From Hamadaea flava (GTDB taxonomy: Bacteria > Actinomycetota > Actinomycetes > Mycobacteriales > Micromonosporaceae), in NCBI RefSeq assembly GCF_024172085.1, contig NZ_JAMZDZ010000001.1, forward strand, positions 5,766,001 through 5,830,000: a stretch of 64,000 bases of DNA, given 5' to 3'. The notes below the pieces were generated by a model. That model ran no database searches and was not told the origin of the DNA. It was given only the letters and a program-made list of their open reading frames with translations. The translations under genes were made by a program, and so were the position numbers. The first letter of the stretch is position 1. The number at the start of each line of letters is the position of its first letter. This document shows positions 50,487 through 59,011 of the stretch, piece by piece.

Positions 50487-50572
50487 CCCGGCGGGCGTTC
50501 ACCGACCCGAATCAGCGTCACCTGCCGCACTGAGGACCTGGCCTCGGCGCGTGATGACGCACGCCCGCCGGG
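50487..50572 (+). terminator. Long-looped inverted repeat after the graspetide operon
   Basis: Perfect 12-bp arms (CCCGGCGGGCGT at 50487-50498, ACGCCCGCCGGG at 50561-50572) with a 62-nt loop, in the gap before the next gene. It may end the operon transcript; the long loop makes this uncertain. Confidence 0.4.
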
Positions 50573-50604
50573 CTCAATCCGTTATCTCATAAGGATTTCC
50601 CTTC

Positions 50605-51075
50605 ATGGCTGCACATCTTCGGCAATTGGCGCCGAACCTTTCGGCGCAGCATTTCTTCGGCGCTGAGCTTCGTCACCGCCGAACCGAGGCCGGTCTTTCT
50701 CAAGCGGCGCTGGCCGGCAAAGTCTTCGTCACCGCCAACATGGTGGCCAAAGTTGAGGCCGCGCAGCGGTTCCCGAGCCTCAATCTTGCGACGCGCAGTG
50801 ACACCGTTCTCGACGCGGGCGGAGCGCTCATGCGTCTGTACGCGTTCGCCGTGGCCGAACGCGATGAGCATCGCCGTCTGCGTCAGCAGTCCGGCCTCGA
50901 CGTCGGCGAGATCATGCAGCTTCGTCGGCTGCTGGCCACGATCACTATGGTCCGCACGGTTGAGCCGAGTGTTCCGAGCCTCGATGTGCTGGACCTGATC
51001 GACGGTGCGTTGTCGTCGGCCGGTGCCATGGGCGCACAGACCGACCGCGTCGCGGTGTCGCGAGGGGGGCGGTGA
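50605..51075 (+). CDS. XRE-type helix-turn-helix protein
   Basis: 156 residues. The helix-turn-helix is clear (about 18-65: GAELRHRRTEAGLSQAALAGKV, FVTANMVAKVEAAQRFPSL), followed by a helical part resembling DUF5753-less XRE proteins of actinomycete elements. It begins a chain of coupled genes (its stop overlaps the next GTG). Probably a regulator of element transfer or cargo. Confidence 0.78.
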   Translation: MAAHLRQLAPNLSAQHFFGAELRHRRTEAGLSQAALAGKVFVTANMVAKVEAAQRFPSLNLATRSDTVLDAGGALMRLYAFAVAERDEHRRLRQQSGLDVGEIMQLRRLLATITMVRTVEPSVPSLDVLDLIDGALSSAGAMGAQTDRVAVSRGGR

Positions 51076-51524
51076 CTGTGCAGCGCAAGCCCAATACTCT
51101 GCTGCGGGCGGCGCGGCTGGGGATGCAGTCACCGTCAGGGTCCGGGCGGCCGTTGTCGCGTCAGGAACTGGCGGATTTGGTCAACGTCGAACTGGTCGCG
51201 CAAGGCATCCGCTATGCGGCGATGGACGCCAGTCACGTGGGAAAATACGAGCGTGGCGAGTATCGCTGGCCACAGCGCGCCTACCGTGACGGGTTGCGGG
51301 CTGTTCTGGGCGCGGCCGCCGATGCCGAGCTGGGTTTCTACATCGTCCGTGGTGCTGACGCCCCTGCGGCCGATGTCGCCGAGCCTGCGACGGGTGCGGG
51401 CACCGGCCACGGGTCGACGCTGGTGCCGACGATGGACGAGCGGCGCGCCTTGACGGTCTGGCTGCGTCCGAGCACCAGCGCCGAGCAGGCCGGACGTGTT
51501 GTCGCGGAGGCCATCGATGCGTGA
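51072..51524 (+). CDS. Small DNA-binding-like protein, paralogue of 52998
   Basis: 150 residues from a GTG at 51072. SPSGSGRPLSRQELADLVNVE and SHVGKYERGEYRWPQRAYRDGLRAVL form a helix-turn-helix-like module found also in the gene at 52998. The C-terminal half is unrelated and Ala-rich. Function unknown. It is coupled on both sides (GTGA before, 8-bp overlap after). Confidence 0.65.
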   Translation: MTVQRKPNTLLRAARLGMQSPSGSGRPLSRQELADLVNVELVAQGIRYAAMDASHVGKYERGEYRWPQRAYRDGLRAVLGAAADAELGFYIVRGADAPAADVAEPATGAGTGHGSTLVPTMDERRALTVWLRPSTSAEQAGRVVAEAIDA

Positions 51525-52212
51525 GCCGACTTCGCTCCGCCTGCGTACGGCTGTGGTCCGCTGGTGGCGCATGCGCGGTGTGCGAATGTCGGGCGGGATC
51601 ATCCGCAGCGACCGGCTGTGGGACGGCTGGCTGGCCGCGTACGCCGCTGCCGACCCGCGCACGGTCGACCAGCCTGCGTTGCGGTGTCCTGGCTGCCGCA
51701 GTCTCGGGTTGCGGTTGGTCTACACCGGCGGCGAGAACTTGATGGGATTCGCGTCGATGTGGTGCCCAGGGTGCCGGACCGGGATCTGGACCTGCCGCTC
51801 CGGCATTCCCGCTGACGCGCCCCGGCTGCCGTGGGACACGCCCGCCGAACAGCGAGATCAGATCATCGACGACTTTCAGGCGGTGCAGTCACGCCACGAC
51901 GAGCCGACGCTGCGCCGCTGGACCAAACATGGGGCCGCCATCCTCGGGCTTGGTCTGGCTGTGGTCGCGATCCTCGGACTCGGCACGGCTGTGCTCGGAC
52001 TTCCTGACGTCGCGCGCTTCCTGCTGACGAAGGCGATGCCCGCCGTGTTCACCGGCTTCGGGATCGTCTCGGCGATCAGCCTCGCCCAACGCTGGCTCGA
52101 CCGTCGAGACGTCGACCCCGCGCACCCGCCCGGTCGCTTCGGCTGGCGACGCAAGATCCCCGCCAGCCGGATCGTGACCGGTCCGGACGGCATCCGTCGA
52201 ATCGTGGAGTGA
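51517..52212 (+). CDS. Membrane protein with N-terminal zinc ribbon
   Basis: 231 residues from the ATG at 51517. Two CPGC pairs (ALRCPGCRS and MWCPGCRTG) make a zinc ribbon (about 55-95), and two membrane helices (about 143-163, 172-192) follow, then a basic tail. Not recognised. It probably sits in the membrane with the ribbon in the cytoplasm. It belongs to the coupled gene chain of the mobile element. Confidence 0.65.
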   Translation: MREPTSLRLRTAVVRWWRMRGVRMSGGIIRSDRLWDGWLAAYAAADPRTVDQPALRCPGCRSLGLRLVYTGGENLMGFASMWCPGCRTGIWTCRSGIPADAPRLPWDTPAEQRDQIIDDFQAVQSRHDEPTLRRWTKHGAAILGLGLAVVAILGLGTAVLGLPDVARFLLTKAMPAVFTGFGIVSAISLAQRWLDRRDVDPAHPPGRFGWRRKIPASRIVTGPDGIRRIVE

Positions 52213-52219
52213 CCACACG

Positions 52220-52924
52220 GTGACCTCAGAACACACCGCCGCCCAGCACACCGCTCCGCCAGTCGCCGGCTCGCCGGAGCCGGAGGGTCTGGTGTCCGCC
52301 GAAGTGCTGGCCACGCCGGACCAAAAAGCCCACGACAGCTTCACCACCTTCCTGCGGGCGTGCGAGGCGCTGGGGGCAAGCCTTGCGGTGTATCGCACCG
52401 CGGCAGACCTTTCTCGCCAGCAACTGGCGCAGCGGATGCGCAAGAGCGTGTCCACGATCCGCCGGGCGGAGACCGGCCAGAGCCTTCTGACGATCGACTT
52501 CTGGCGCACCGCCGATCACCTGCTGACCACCGGCGGGAGGCTGGCGGCGGCCTGGCCGCACGTCGCCGAACTCAAACGCATCGCCGACCTCAACCGGTCC
52601 GCGAGCGTCGCCGCCCACGAGATCGCCCTCGGCTGCCTGAACCCCCGTGACTGCCTGTGCTTCGTCGCGGTGGCGCACTGGACGCAACGAGAGGTCCGGG
52701 CGCTGCGGCTGGCACTGCGAATGGGGTTCTACGACTGGGCGTCCGCGATGCAGACCGATGTGGAAGTGGTGCTGGGCTGGGAAAGCCCACGCGGCCCGCT
52801 TCCGCGCCTGGAGGAACAGCTCCAGCTCGACGAACTCCTCGAACGAATCGCCCTCGGTGGGCGCGCCCGCTTCCGCCTGCTACTTGCCGGACCCGGCCAG
52901 CCGCCACCGCCCGCCACGAACTGA
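52220..52924 (+). CDS. XRE-type helix-turn-helix protein
   Basis: 234 residues from a GTG at 52220. The helix-turn-helix is LAVYRTAADLSRQQLAQRM, SVSTIRRAETGQSLLTI (about 52-90). The C-terminal about 120 residues (ALRLALRMGFYDWASAMQTDVEVVLGW) are helical and unrecognised. Like its neighbours it may regulate the element. It is eight bases after the previous stop. Confidence 0.7.
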   Translation: MTSEHTAAQHTAPPVAGSPEPEGLVSAEVLATPDQKAHDSFTTFLRACEALGASLAVYRTAADLSRQQLAQRMRKSVSTIRRAETGQSLLTIDFWRTADHLLTTGGRLAAAWPHVAELKRIADLNRSASVAAHEIALGCLNPRDCLCFVAVAHWTQREVRALRLALRMGFYDWASAMQTDVEVVLGWESPRGPLPRLEEQLQLDELLERIALGGRARFRLLLAGPGQPPPPATN

Positions 52925-52997
52925 CCCTCATGAAGCCCGGTTCGCCTGCACCGCAACGACTTCGCCCCTACTACCCGCCGAGACGGAACCTTCGGAC

Positions 52998-53405
52998 ATG
53001 CTGATCGCACCACGCCATGTACACCTGCACGCCCCGGCCGTGGAGGTGACGTTGTCGTCACGACCGGCGCGGCCCGCCAACGATCGGCTGCGATCGGCTC
53101 GGCGGGCGCGACGCTCACCTTCGGGCTCCGGGCGGGTCCTGTCGCGTCAGGAGTTGGCCGACGCGTGCAACGAGATCCTTGACGCGATGTACGCCACGGC
53201 CGGTCACGCCCCCCGGTGGGCGGGCATGAGCGCCAACTACGTCGGCGCGCTGGAACGCGGCGAGGTCCGCTGGCCCAACGAGAACTACCGGGCGGCACTG
53301 CGGACATACTTCAACGCCACCAACGCCGACCTTGGCCTCTACATCGACCGGCCCGAAAGCCCCGCCTCGGCCGAACCGTCGCCGGCCGGGCGCAAGGCCG
53401 CGTGA
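52998..53405 (+). CDS. Small DNA-binding-like protein, paralogue of 51072
   Basis: 135 residues from the ATG at 52998. SPSGSGRVLSRQELADACNE and ANYVGALERGEVRWPNENYRAALRTYF repeat the module of the gene at 51072, and the DNA is also clearly related there (ctgtcgcgtcagga and tgtcgcgtcaggaac). Function unknown; DNA binding is suggested by the helix-turn-helix-like spacing. Confidence 0.65.
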   Translation: MLIAPRHVHLHAPAVEVTLSSRPARPANDRLRSARRARRSPSGSGRVLSRQELADACNEILDAMYATAGHAPRWAGMSANYVGALERGEVRWPNENYRAALRTYFNATNADLGLYIDRPESPASAEPSPAGRKAA

Positions 53406-53863
53406 TGGCCCTGGCGTAGCGCTCGGAACGCTTGCGGTTCTGGTTCACGGTCGTCGTCGTGGTCTGGATCGTGGCGGCCTTCGTGGTGCGGCTGCGCCTT
53501 CGGCCCGCACGCACACCGGTGACCGCTGCGACACGGCCGCGTGCCGCCACGACGGGCGGAGGCGATGCCGCCTGTCGTGGCGGTTGGCTACACGCCGTCC
53601 CCCCGTGGAGAGATGAAACCCGCAGGGAGTCTGGATAGGTTGATCTCGTCTTGCGCCGCCTGTCAGGTCGCATATGGGCAGGTCGCCCACCTGACAGGCG
53701 GCAGGTCGGCGGCTCGTGCGGGTCCTCGTCTCGCTGCTTCGCGAAGCGAGTACCCGGCTGAGGGTGAACCGAGAGCCCGAACGCATCGGCGAGAAACCTG
53801 ACAGTCCGTGCGCCGCCCCGTCAGGAGGTCGGGCCTACGGAATGAGCGTGGCAGAATCGCTGC
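53406..53863. other. Region with a possible small membrane protein and a long hairpin
   Basis: 458 bp. A TTG-initiated frame at 53432-53638 would give 68 residues with one hydrophobic helix (RFWFTVVVVVWIVAAFVVRL), but no ribosome binding site supports it. A perfect hairpin follows at 53655-53702 (listed separately). The rest holds repeated CTGACAG words and no supported gene. Confidence 0.45.
53655..53702. repeat. Perfect 14-bp inverted repeat with CTGTCAG core
   Basis: GCCGCCTGTCAGGT / ACCTGACAGGCGGC with a 20-nt loop. It may be a terminator of the helix-turn-helix gene chain. The CTGTCAGGT core recurs at about 55170, 55328 and 61475-61570, so it may instead belong to the element's transfer or replication sites. 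Confidence 0.6.
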
Positions 53864-54190
53864 ATGACGCTTCGTGCCCGAGTCGACATCAACGAGAACT
53901 TGACCTACGGCGACCTTTTCGACTTCGTGGACCTTGTTCGAGACAGCGACGTTTCACCGGACGATGTGGTGAAGCAGATCCGTGCCGATCACCACGGCGA
54001 AGACCTAGGCTTGGAGGCGTTCGAGGCAGACGTCACCGTCCCGCAGGTCCGGTCCGTGGTCCTGTACGGCTACGAAGTACGACAGCTCCTCGGCACGCTG
54101 GAAGAGATCATCGACAGCGAGGGAGACGCCCGGTCGGCTCTCGGCGCGCTCACCCGGCTACGCAAGCGGCTCATCGGGCTCGACGACTGA
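53864..54190 (+). CDS. Hypothetical 108-residue protein
   Basis: MTLRARVDINENLTYGDLFDF opens an acidic protein with LYGYEVRQLLGTLEEIIDSEGD and a helical end. The INENLTYGDL segment resembles INDNLTYGQIK near the start of the protein at 62255, perhaps by chance. Family not recognised. It is convergent with the AbiTii-type gene. Confidence 0.6.
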   Translation: MTLRARVDINENLTYGDLFDFVDLVRDSDVSPDDVVKQIRADHHGEDLGLEAFEADVTVPQVRSVVLYGYEVRQLLGTLEEIIDSEGDARSALGALTRLRKRLIGLDD

Positions 54191-54223
54191 TCATCGAGGT
54201 CGTTCGATCGATTGTGCGCCGGT

Positions 54224-55021
54224 TCAGCCGCGCCATTGACGGTAAGTGAAGTACCCAGTTACCACGGCCACCACGACACCGATCACGGTCCAGATGGTCG
54301 CAGCCTTGGACCATCCGGATTCTTTGGATTCTGCGGGCGGTGTGACGGTGACGGTGGCATTGCCGCCGTCCGTGGCTTGCGCGGTGTTGATGTTGACGAT
54401 GTTTCGCTTGCCGCCGTGCAGGACGACGCTGACGGCTTCGGCGGCTGCCTCCTTGGAGGGAACGGTAGTGCCCGCCGGCCGCGTCGAGCGCATCTCGCTG
54501 GCTAACCGGACGAGGGTGGTGCGTATCAGGTCGAGCGTGCCCGCGATCTGGGCGGTACTCACGCTCCAGTAGATGCGCTCAATCCCGCCGCCTTGCTGGT
54601 GGTTCATATACGTCACCAGATCGGCGGCCCCGGGCGGCTGGAGGCGCACGAACGTTTCGCCGTTGCGATCGGCGTTGCGCAGTAAAGCTTCGAGCTCGCC
54701 CACACCACGCGCAAGCGGCACCTCGTTGGTGATGTGGTCGCGAGCGAATTCCGGAAGCTGCCAACTGCTGATCTGCTGACCTTCGATCTTGTGCCACGCC
54801 GTCTGACCATCGATGAGGATGGGCGCGTGGACGATCCGATACTCGGGGAGCTTGGTTTCGTCCCGATATCCTGTGGCCTCGTCGCTGGCCCAGTCCCGCA
54901 GCTCGGCGCTGCCAGTGGCACCACCGAGCGCGATGCATTTGCGAAGCAGCGACGCCATCGGGACGCGATCGTCAGCGGCACCCCGCGTGATCTCGGCAAG
55001 AAGATCCGGCTCCTTGGTCAC
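54224..55021 (-). CDS. AbiTii-domain membrane protein, candidate phage defence
   Basis: 265 residues. The N-terminal about 130 residues match the AbiTii pattern: MASLLRKCIALGGATGSAELRDWASDEATGY, with LPEYRIVHAPI and a central ITNEVPLARGVGELEALL. A disordered segment and one C-terminal membrane helix (about 240-258) end the protein. AbiTii-type proteins are linked to abortive infection, though the mechanism is not known. Membrane attachment at the C-terminus is unusual enough to note. It is the only minus-strand gene in this part of the element, as expected of independent cargo. Confidence 0.75.
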   Translation of the reverse strand: MTKEPDLLAEITRGAADDRVPMASLLRKCIALGGATGSAELRDWASDEATGYRDETKLPEYRIVHAPILIDGQTAWHKIEGQQISSWQLPEFARDHITNEVPLARGVGELEALLRNADRNGETFVRLQPPGAADLVTYMNHQQGGGIERIYWSVSTAQIAGTLDLIRTTLVRLASEMRSTRPAGTTVPSKEAAAEAVSVVLHGGKRNIVNINTAQATDGGNATVTVTPPAESKESGWSKAATIWTVIGVVVAVVTGYFTYRQWRG

Positions 55022-55416
55022 GCGTCCATTCTGCGCGGACCGTCCGACGAGACCAGAGCCGGGCTCGCCGCGCCGCCGAACTCGCCGCCCAGGCGGAGGC
55101 GGCCCGCGACGCAGTCATGTCGCATCCCCCTGTGGAGAGTGAATCCCGGTAGGGAGTCGGCCTGGGGTGATCTTGGCTGTCAGGTGTGCGGCGGTGACGG
55201 ATACGCAGGCGGGGCACGTGACAGGCCCGCCGGGCGGGTTGCTGTTCGGCGACGCCCCCTGCGGAGTCCCCAGGTGTAAGGACGAACGGAGCCCCCGGCG
55301 GCGCGCCGAGCTGCGGACCTTCCGGACCTGACAGGCGGTGTCTCGGCGGTGGTCGGGCGGGCTGGGAGGGGTGGCTGGGCTCGCCTGAGGCGGCGGTGGG
55401 GTGTCAAGCTGTGGGG
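55022..55416. other. Non-coding region with repeated CTGTCAG/CTGACAG words
   Basis: 395 bp between divergent genes with no supported gene. It has CTGTCAGGTG near 55171, GTGACAGG near 55222 and CCTGACAGGCGG near 55327, each similar to the hairpin at 53655. The left part should hold the AbiTii promoter. Confidence 0.5.
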
Positions 55417-56088
55417 GTGAGCTCTGACGCCGACCGTGTGCCCGCCTGGACGATCGAGGCGGCGGTTGCGCGTATGCGGGCGGCGACCAAGGCCCTGGAC
55501 GGCCCGGCGGGCCAGATCCCGGCTGGGCATGAGTACGTCGGCGGGCTTGGGTTCTTCCGGGTGTGGCGGCGCGGCCAGCAGGCCGCCACACCACCTGCCG
55601 GGGTGAGCGAGGACGCACGGGCGCGGCGCAGGTTCGCCGAGCGGCTGGCCGACACGTTCGCCTACCCGGGGGCGGACGTTGCCCGTTACGGGCACGGCGG
55701 GGACTTCGTCGGCGAGTCCAGCGAATACGTGCCGGTCGCCGCGTCGCCTCTTGCCCTGCGGGTCATCGCGCAGGCGGAGGCGGTCACCGAGCAAGTCGCG
55801 ACGATCCTCGGCGAGACCCGCGTGTACGCGACTGGTGCGGCCGGTGTGGTGGTGCTCGTGCACGGGCCGGACTGGAGTCTGGTGTTCGAACACGACACGA
55901 TCGAGACCACGATCCGCGTGTGCGGCGACGAGTGGGACGAGGTCGCTCTCGCCGTGGATGAGGACCCCGATCCGCAGGTCCAGGCCCGGCTCCTCGCCAT
56001 GGTGCAGGACGTGCTGTGGCAGTTGCAGCGGACCTCGGTCGGCGGGGACCGGTTCGCCGAAACCCCGACCGGCTCCGGCGACCAGTAA
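55417..56088 (+). CDS. Hypothetical protein, 223 residues
   Basis: Starts with a GTG at 55417 (MSSDADRVPAWTIEAAV). It is rich in acidic residues and predicted soluble, with VYATGAAGVVVLVHGPDWSLVFEHD and DEWDEVALAVDEDPDPQVQARLL. Not recognised. It is followed 22 bp later by the convergent sigma-like gene. Confidence 0.6.
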   Translation: MSSDADRVPAWTIEAAVARMRAATKALDGPAGQIPAGHEYVGGLGFFRVWRRGQQAATPPAGVSEDARARRRFAERLADTFAYPGADVARYGHGGDFVGESSEYVPVAASPLALRVIAQAEAVTEQVATILGETRVYATGAAGVVVLVHGPDWSLVFEHDTIETTIRVCGDEWDEVALAVDEDPDPQVQARLLAMVQDVLWQLQRTSVGGDRFAETPTGSGDQ

Positions 56089-56110
56089 CCCCGTCGTTCG
56101 CTCCTATCTG

Positions 56111-57082
56111 CTAGTCATGTTGTGCCGCAACGTTGTCGGCCCGTTCATGGGCCAACCGGTCGGCGACGAGCTTGATCGCCCGATGCTGGCGCATCCGCGC
56201 GGCCGGTTCGGTGAGTCCCAGCACGGCGGCGGCCTCGGCAAGCGAGTAGCCGACGATGTGGGTCAAGGCGATGAGCTTCGCGTCGACCTGGGCCAGGCGC
56301 TGCCCAGGGCGCTGCCGTGCCGTTTCGGTGACCAGCCGGGCGAGGACCGAGTAGGCGTCGGCGCGGCCGGGCTCATCGTGGCGGCGGCTGTGGGTGTTGC
56401 CGTCAGGCAGGATCTCGTGCAGCAGCTCGAATGTGGCCAGGTCGAGGTTGCGCCGGTCGCGGTTGTGCCGGTTCCACCGCCGGGTGGTCACCATGTAGAC
56501 GCAGTGATCACGCAGCCGGGCGAACACGTACGGCTTGGCCAGGTCGAACCCGAACACGTCCCGGCCGGTCTGGTCGGGTTCGGTGCGGTGCAGTTCGATG
56601 ACCATCTCGGCGGCGAGGACGTGTTGCACGCTGGCTTTGACCGTGGGCGGCTTGGCCGGGGTGAGCTTGTTGGCCTGTTTGAGCAGGCCCCGGCGGGCCA
56701 GCCCGAGGGCGTAGAGGTTCCACAGTCCGCGGTGGGCTCGGGTGGCCGAGATGACGTAGCTCCACACCCGATCGACGAGGTCGGCCGGGGCGGTCTTCGG
56801 GCCGATGACCGCCATGACGTACGGGACGCTGAGCCCGCCTTCGCCGGGGTCGTCGGCGGGGTCAGGCAGCGGCGCGCTCGGGTCGAGGACGGCGTCCGGC
56901 ACGGTGGGCCAGCCGAGGCGGCGCGAGAGCCAGTCGATCTGCTCCAGGGGGTAGAACGGCCAGGTGTGCTCGTCGTCCGGTGTGGGCGCAGGGTCGAGCG
57001 TGCCGGTGTCGGTGTCCCGGCGTTGTGCGGCCCAGGTCGTGTCCGGGCGGGGGCGGGCGGGTGGCCCGTGGCGGATCGGCAC
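56111..57082 (-). CDS. Sigma-factor-like helix-turn-helix protein of the mobile element
   Basis: 323 residues. The C-terminal about 80 residues (QVDAKLIALTHIVGYSLAEAAAVLGLTEPAARMRQHRAIKLVADRL) look like sigma region 4, with helix-turn-helix SLAEAAAVLGLTEPAARMR. The N-terminal part lacks a convincing region 2. A middle segment (DYVFARLRDHCVYMVTTRRWNRHNRDRR read as KPYVFARLRDHCVYMVTTRR) is basic. Such proteins occur in actinomycete conjugative elements; it may regulate the transfer genes that start on the other strand at 57617. Confidence 0.65.
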   Translation of the reverse strand: MPIRHGPPARPRPDTTWAAQRRDTDTGTLDPAPTPDDEHTWPFYPLEQIDWLSRRLGWPTVPDAVLDPSAPLPDPADDPGEGGLSVPYVMAVIGPKTAPADLVDRVWSYVISATRAHRGLWNLYALGLARRGLLKQANKLTPAKPPTVKASVQHVLAAEMVIELHRTEPDQTGRDVFGFDLAKPYVFARLRDHCVYMVTTRRWNRHNRDRRNLDLATFELLHEILPDGNTHSRRHDEPGRADAYSVLARLVTETARQRPGQRLAQVDAKLIALTHIVGYSLAEAAAVLGLTEPAARMRQHRAIKLVADRLAHERADNVAAQHD

Positions 57083-57616
57083 AGGGGTGTCCTTCCAGCG
57101 GCAACACGTGCGGGTTGTCGAGGAGGCACACCGGAGGCAACGTAGGCGTCAACAAATGGCCGGTCGGCGGTGACCGTGTTCTGCTCCGGCGTGCTGCGAT
57201 TCCGCCGGGAACCGAACAAGCGTACGAGGCTCGGTGCCGGGATGTCATCCCCGGTCTCGCCCCGTGAACTGCCTTCTTCGCGCCTTCGTGCCCTCGGGTG
57301 ATCACCGGCAGCCGGTCGTCACCACCAGAGGCAAGACTAGATCGTCAGCCTATCGACCGGCACGAAGCGAATTTCCGCGAACGAATTTCGTTGATCTTGT
57401 GATTCCGAGCCAAGATCAATTCCTCTTGAACTATGAGAGCCTTTCCGGCTCGCACCGCCTGTGCCGTCTGGCCAGGCGGTTTCTCTTCTTCGTCCACGCA
57501 CACGGGCCGTGTGCCTGGACGCCGTTCACCTGGAGCACACCCGTGACCGTTCACACCCTGCCCAAAGCCCCTACGACGTCTGTCCCTGCTCAGTCCACTG
57601 TCGCCGATGAAGGGAC
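57083..57616 (+). other. Control region of the conjugation operon
   Basis: 534 bp, AT-richer than its surroundings at 57340-57450. It holds AACGAATTTCGTT (57380-57392), a near-perfect palindrome and possible operator; a hairpin ACCGCCTG / CAGGCGGT (57454-57461, 57473-57480) followed by TTTCTCTTCTTC, a likely terminator or attenuator; and a GTG-initiated 32-codon frame at 57543-57641 that may be a leader peptide. No larger gene is supported. Confidence 0.5.
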
Positions 57617-59011
57617 GTGGTCACGATTCCGACGACGCTGATCCTGCTGGCGGCCTGGCTGGCCGCCGGAAAGCCCTCGCCCGCTCCGTCTCCGAAGCCG
57701 GGCACGAGCCGACCACCGGAACCCGGCGATCTGGCTCACCGGCTGCTTGCCAGCGTGCTCGGTTGGCTGCACGCCCACGCGGCGCTGCTGGTCTTCGCCG
57801 TGGTGCTGACCGTCGCGATCGTGGCGGCGGTATGCGTGGCACGCCGCGCGCTGTGGCGGCGCGCGGTCGCGGCCGGTACCTGGGTCGAAGTGGTCCCGCC
57901 CCGGCAAACCCCGATCGGCCAGTCCGCCGCCGCGTGGAAACTGTTGTCCTCTTTGGTGGTGCGGGCACAAGGCGGCTGGCACCTAGTCAAGCCGCCCCTC
58001 GCGATGGAGGTCCACGGCGACGGCGGACGCCTTGCCCTGACCGTCTGGGTGCCCGCCTGGATCACCACCTCCGCCGTCGCGACGGAGGTACGCATGGCGT
58101 GGCCGGGCGCGACGACGCGCCCGTTCACCCCGCCGACTGGTGGTGACGGCTGGCACGCCGCCGGTTACCACCTGATCCCAACCCACACCGACCTCGGCCC
58201 GCTGGTCGACGAGACCAGCATGGGCCGCGACGCCCGTGATGCCGATCCGCTGCGGCCGGTGTTCGACGCGCTTCGTCACCTCGGCGGGCCGAACGTGCTG
58301 CAAGTCCTCGCCAGACCAGCAGGCGACCGGCGCATCAACGCCCTCGCCTCGGCGGCCCGGCGTCCGGCCAAGCCCCGTCGGCCGATCGGAGTCCACGCTG
58401 CCGATCTGGTGGTCAAGCTGCTGCTGTGGCTGCTCCGCACGGCGCTTGACCTGCTCCAGAACCTCGGCTATGGCTCCAGGCGGCGCACAGCCGGCGGCGA
58501 GGCATACCGGCCGCCGGACGCGTTGCAGCGGGCGCAGATGCGCCGCGCGGCCGACAAGCTCGCCGCCGGGCCACATCTGCTCGTCGCGATCCGCACCCTC
58601 GCGGTGCGGCCCGCACGCGCGTACGCGCGGGCCGAAGCCCGCACGGTGGCCCACGGGTACGCGGTGGCCACGAAACTGCGCCCACGGCGGCTACGGCGGG
58701 CTCTGTGGCTGGTCACCGAACGCTACGCCCACCGAGGTCACTGGCTGTTGGCGACTGCCTCGGAGCTGGGGGTGCTGTTCCACTTCCCGGCCGACCCCGC
58801 CCGGCACGGGTTCCCCGTCGCCGCGCTCACCCGCCCGTTCCCCACTGACGCCGCTGAGATTCATCCCGAGCGGCCGACCGCGCACACCTCCGGCTGGACC
58901 GGCCACCGGTGGAGCGCCCCCAAAGGGCTCGCCATCATCGACGACGAGCCGGACGAGATCGACCCGATCGCCTACCTGACAACCCATGGAGACCATCACG
59001 ATGAACGCTGA
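57617..59011 (+). CDS. Conjugal-transfer membrane protein
   Basis: 464 residues from a GTG at 57617 with GAAGGGA upstream. Hydrophobic helices at about 4-18 and 50-76, then a large soluble domain (about 90-460) with PIGQSAAAWKLLSSLVVRAQGG and a helical centre. Such proteins stand directly before VirD4-like ATPase genes in actinomycete elements and probably form part of the DNA-transfer complex at the membrane. The family name is not certain. It overlaps the start of the ATPase gene by about 10 bp. Confidence 0.72.
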   Translation: MVTIPTTLILLAAWLAAGKPSPAPSPKPGTSRPPEPGDLAHRLLASVLGWLHAHAALLVFAVVLTVAIVAAVCVARRALWRRAVAAGTWVEVVPPRQTPIGQSAAAWKLLSSLVVRAQGGWHLVKPPLAMEVHGDGGRLALTVWVPAWITTSAVATEVRMAWPGATTRPFTPPTGGDGWHAAGYHLIPTHTDLGPLVDETSMGRDARDADPLRPVFDALRHLGGPNVLQVLARPAGDRRINALASAARRPAKPRRPIGVHAADLVVKLLLWLLRTALDLLQNLGYGSRRRTAGGEAYRPPDALQRAQMRRAADKLAAGPHLLVAIRTLAVRPARAYARAEARTVAHGYAVATKLRPRRLRRALWLVTERYAHRGHWLLATASELGVLFHFPADPARHGFPVAALTRPFPTDAAEIHPERPTAHTSGWTGHRWSAPKGLAIIDDEPDEIDPIAYLTTHGDHHDER

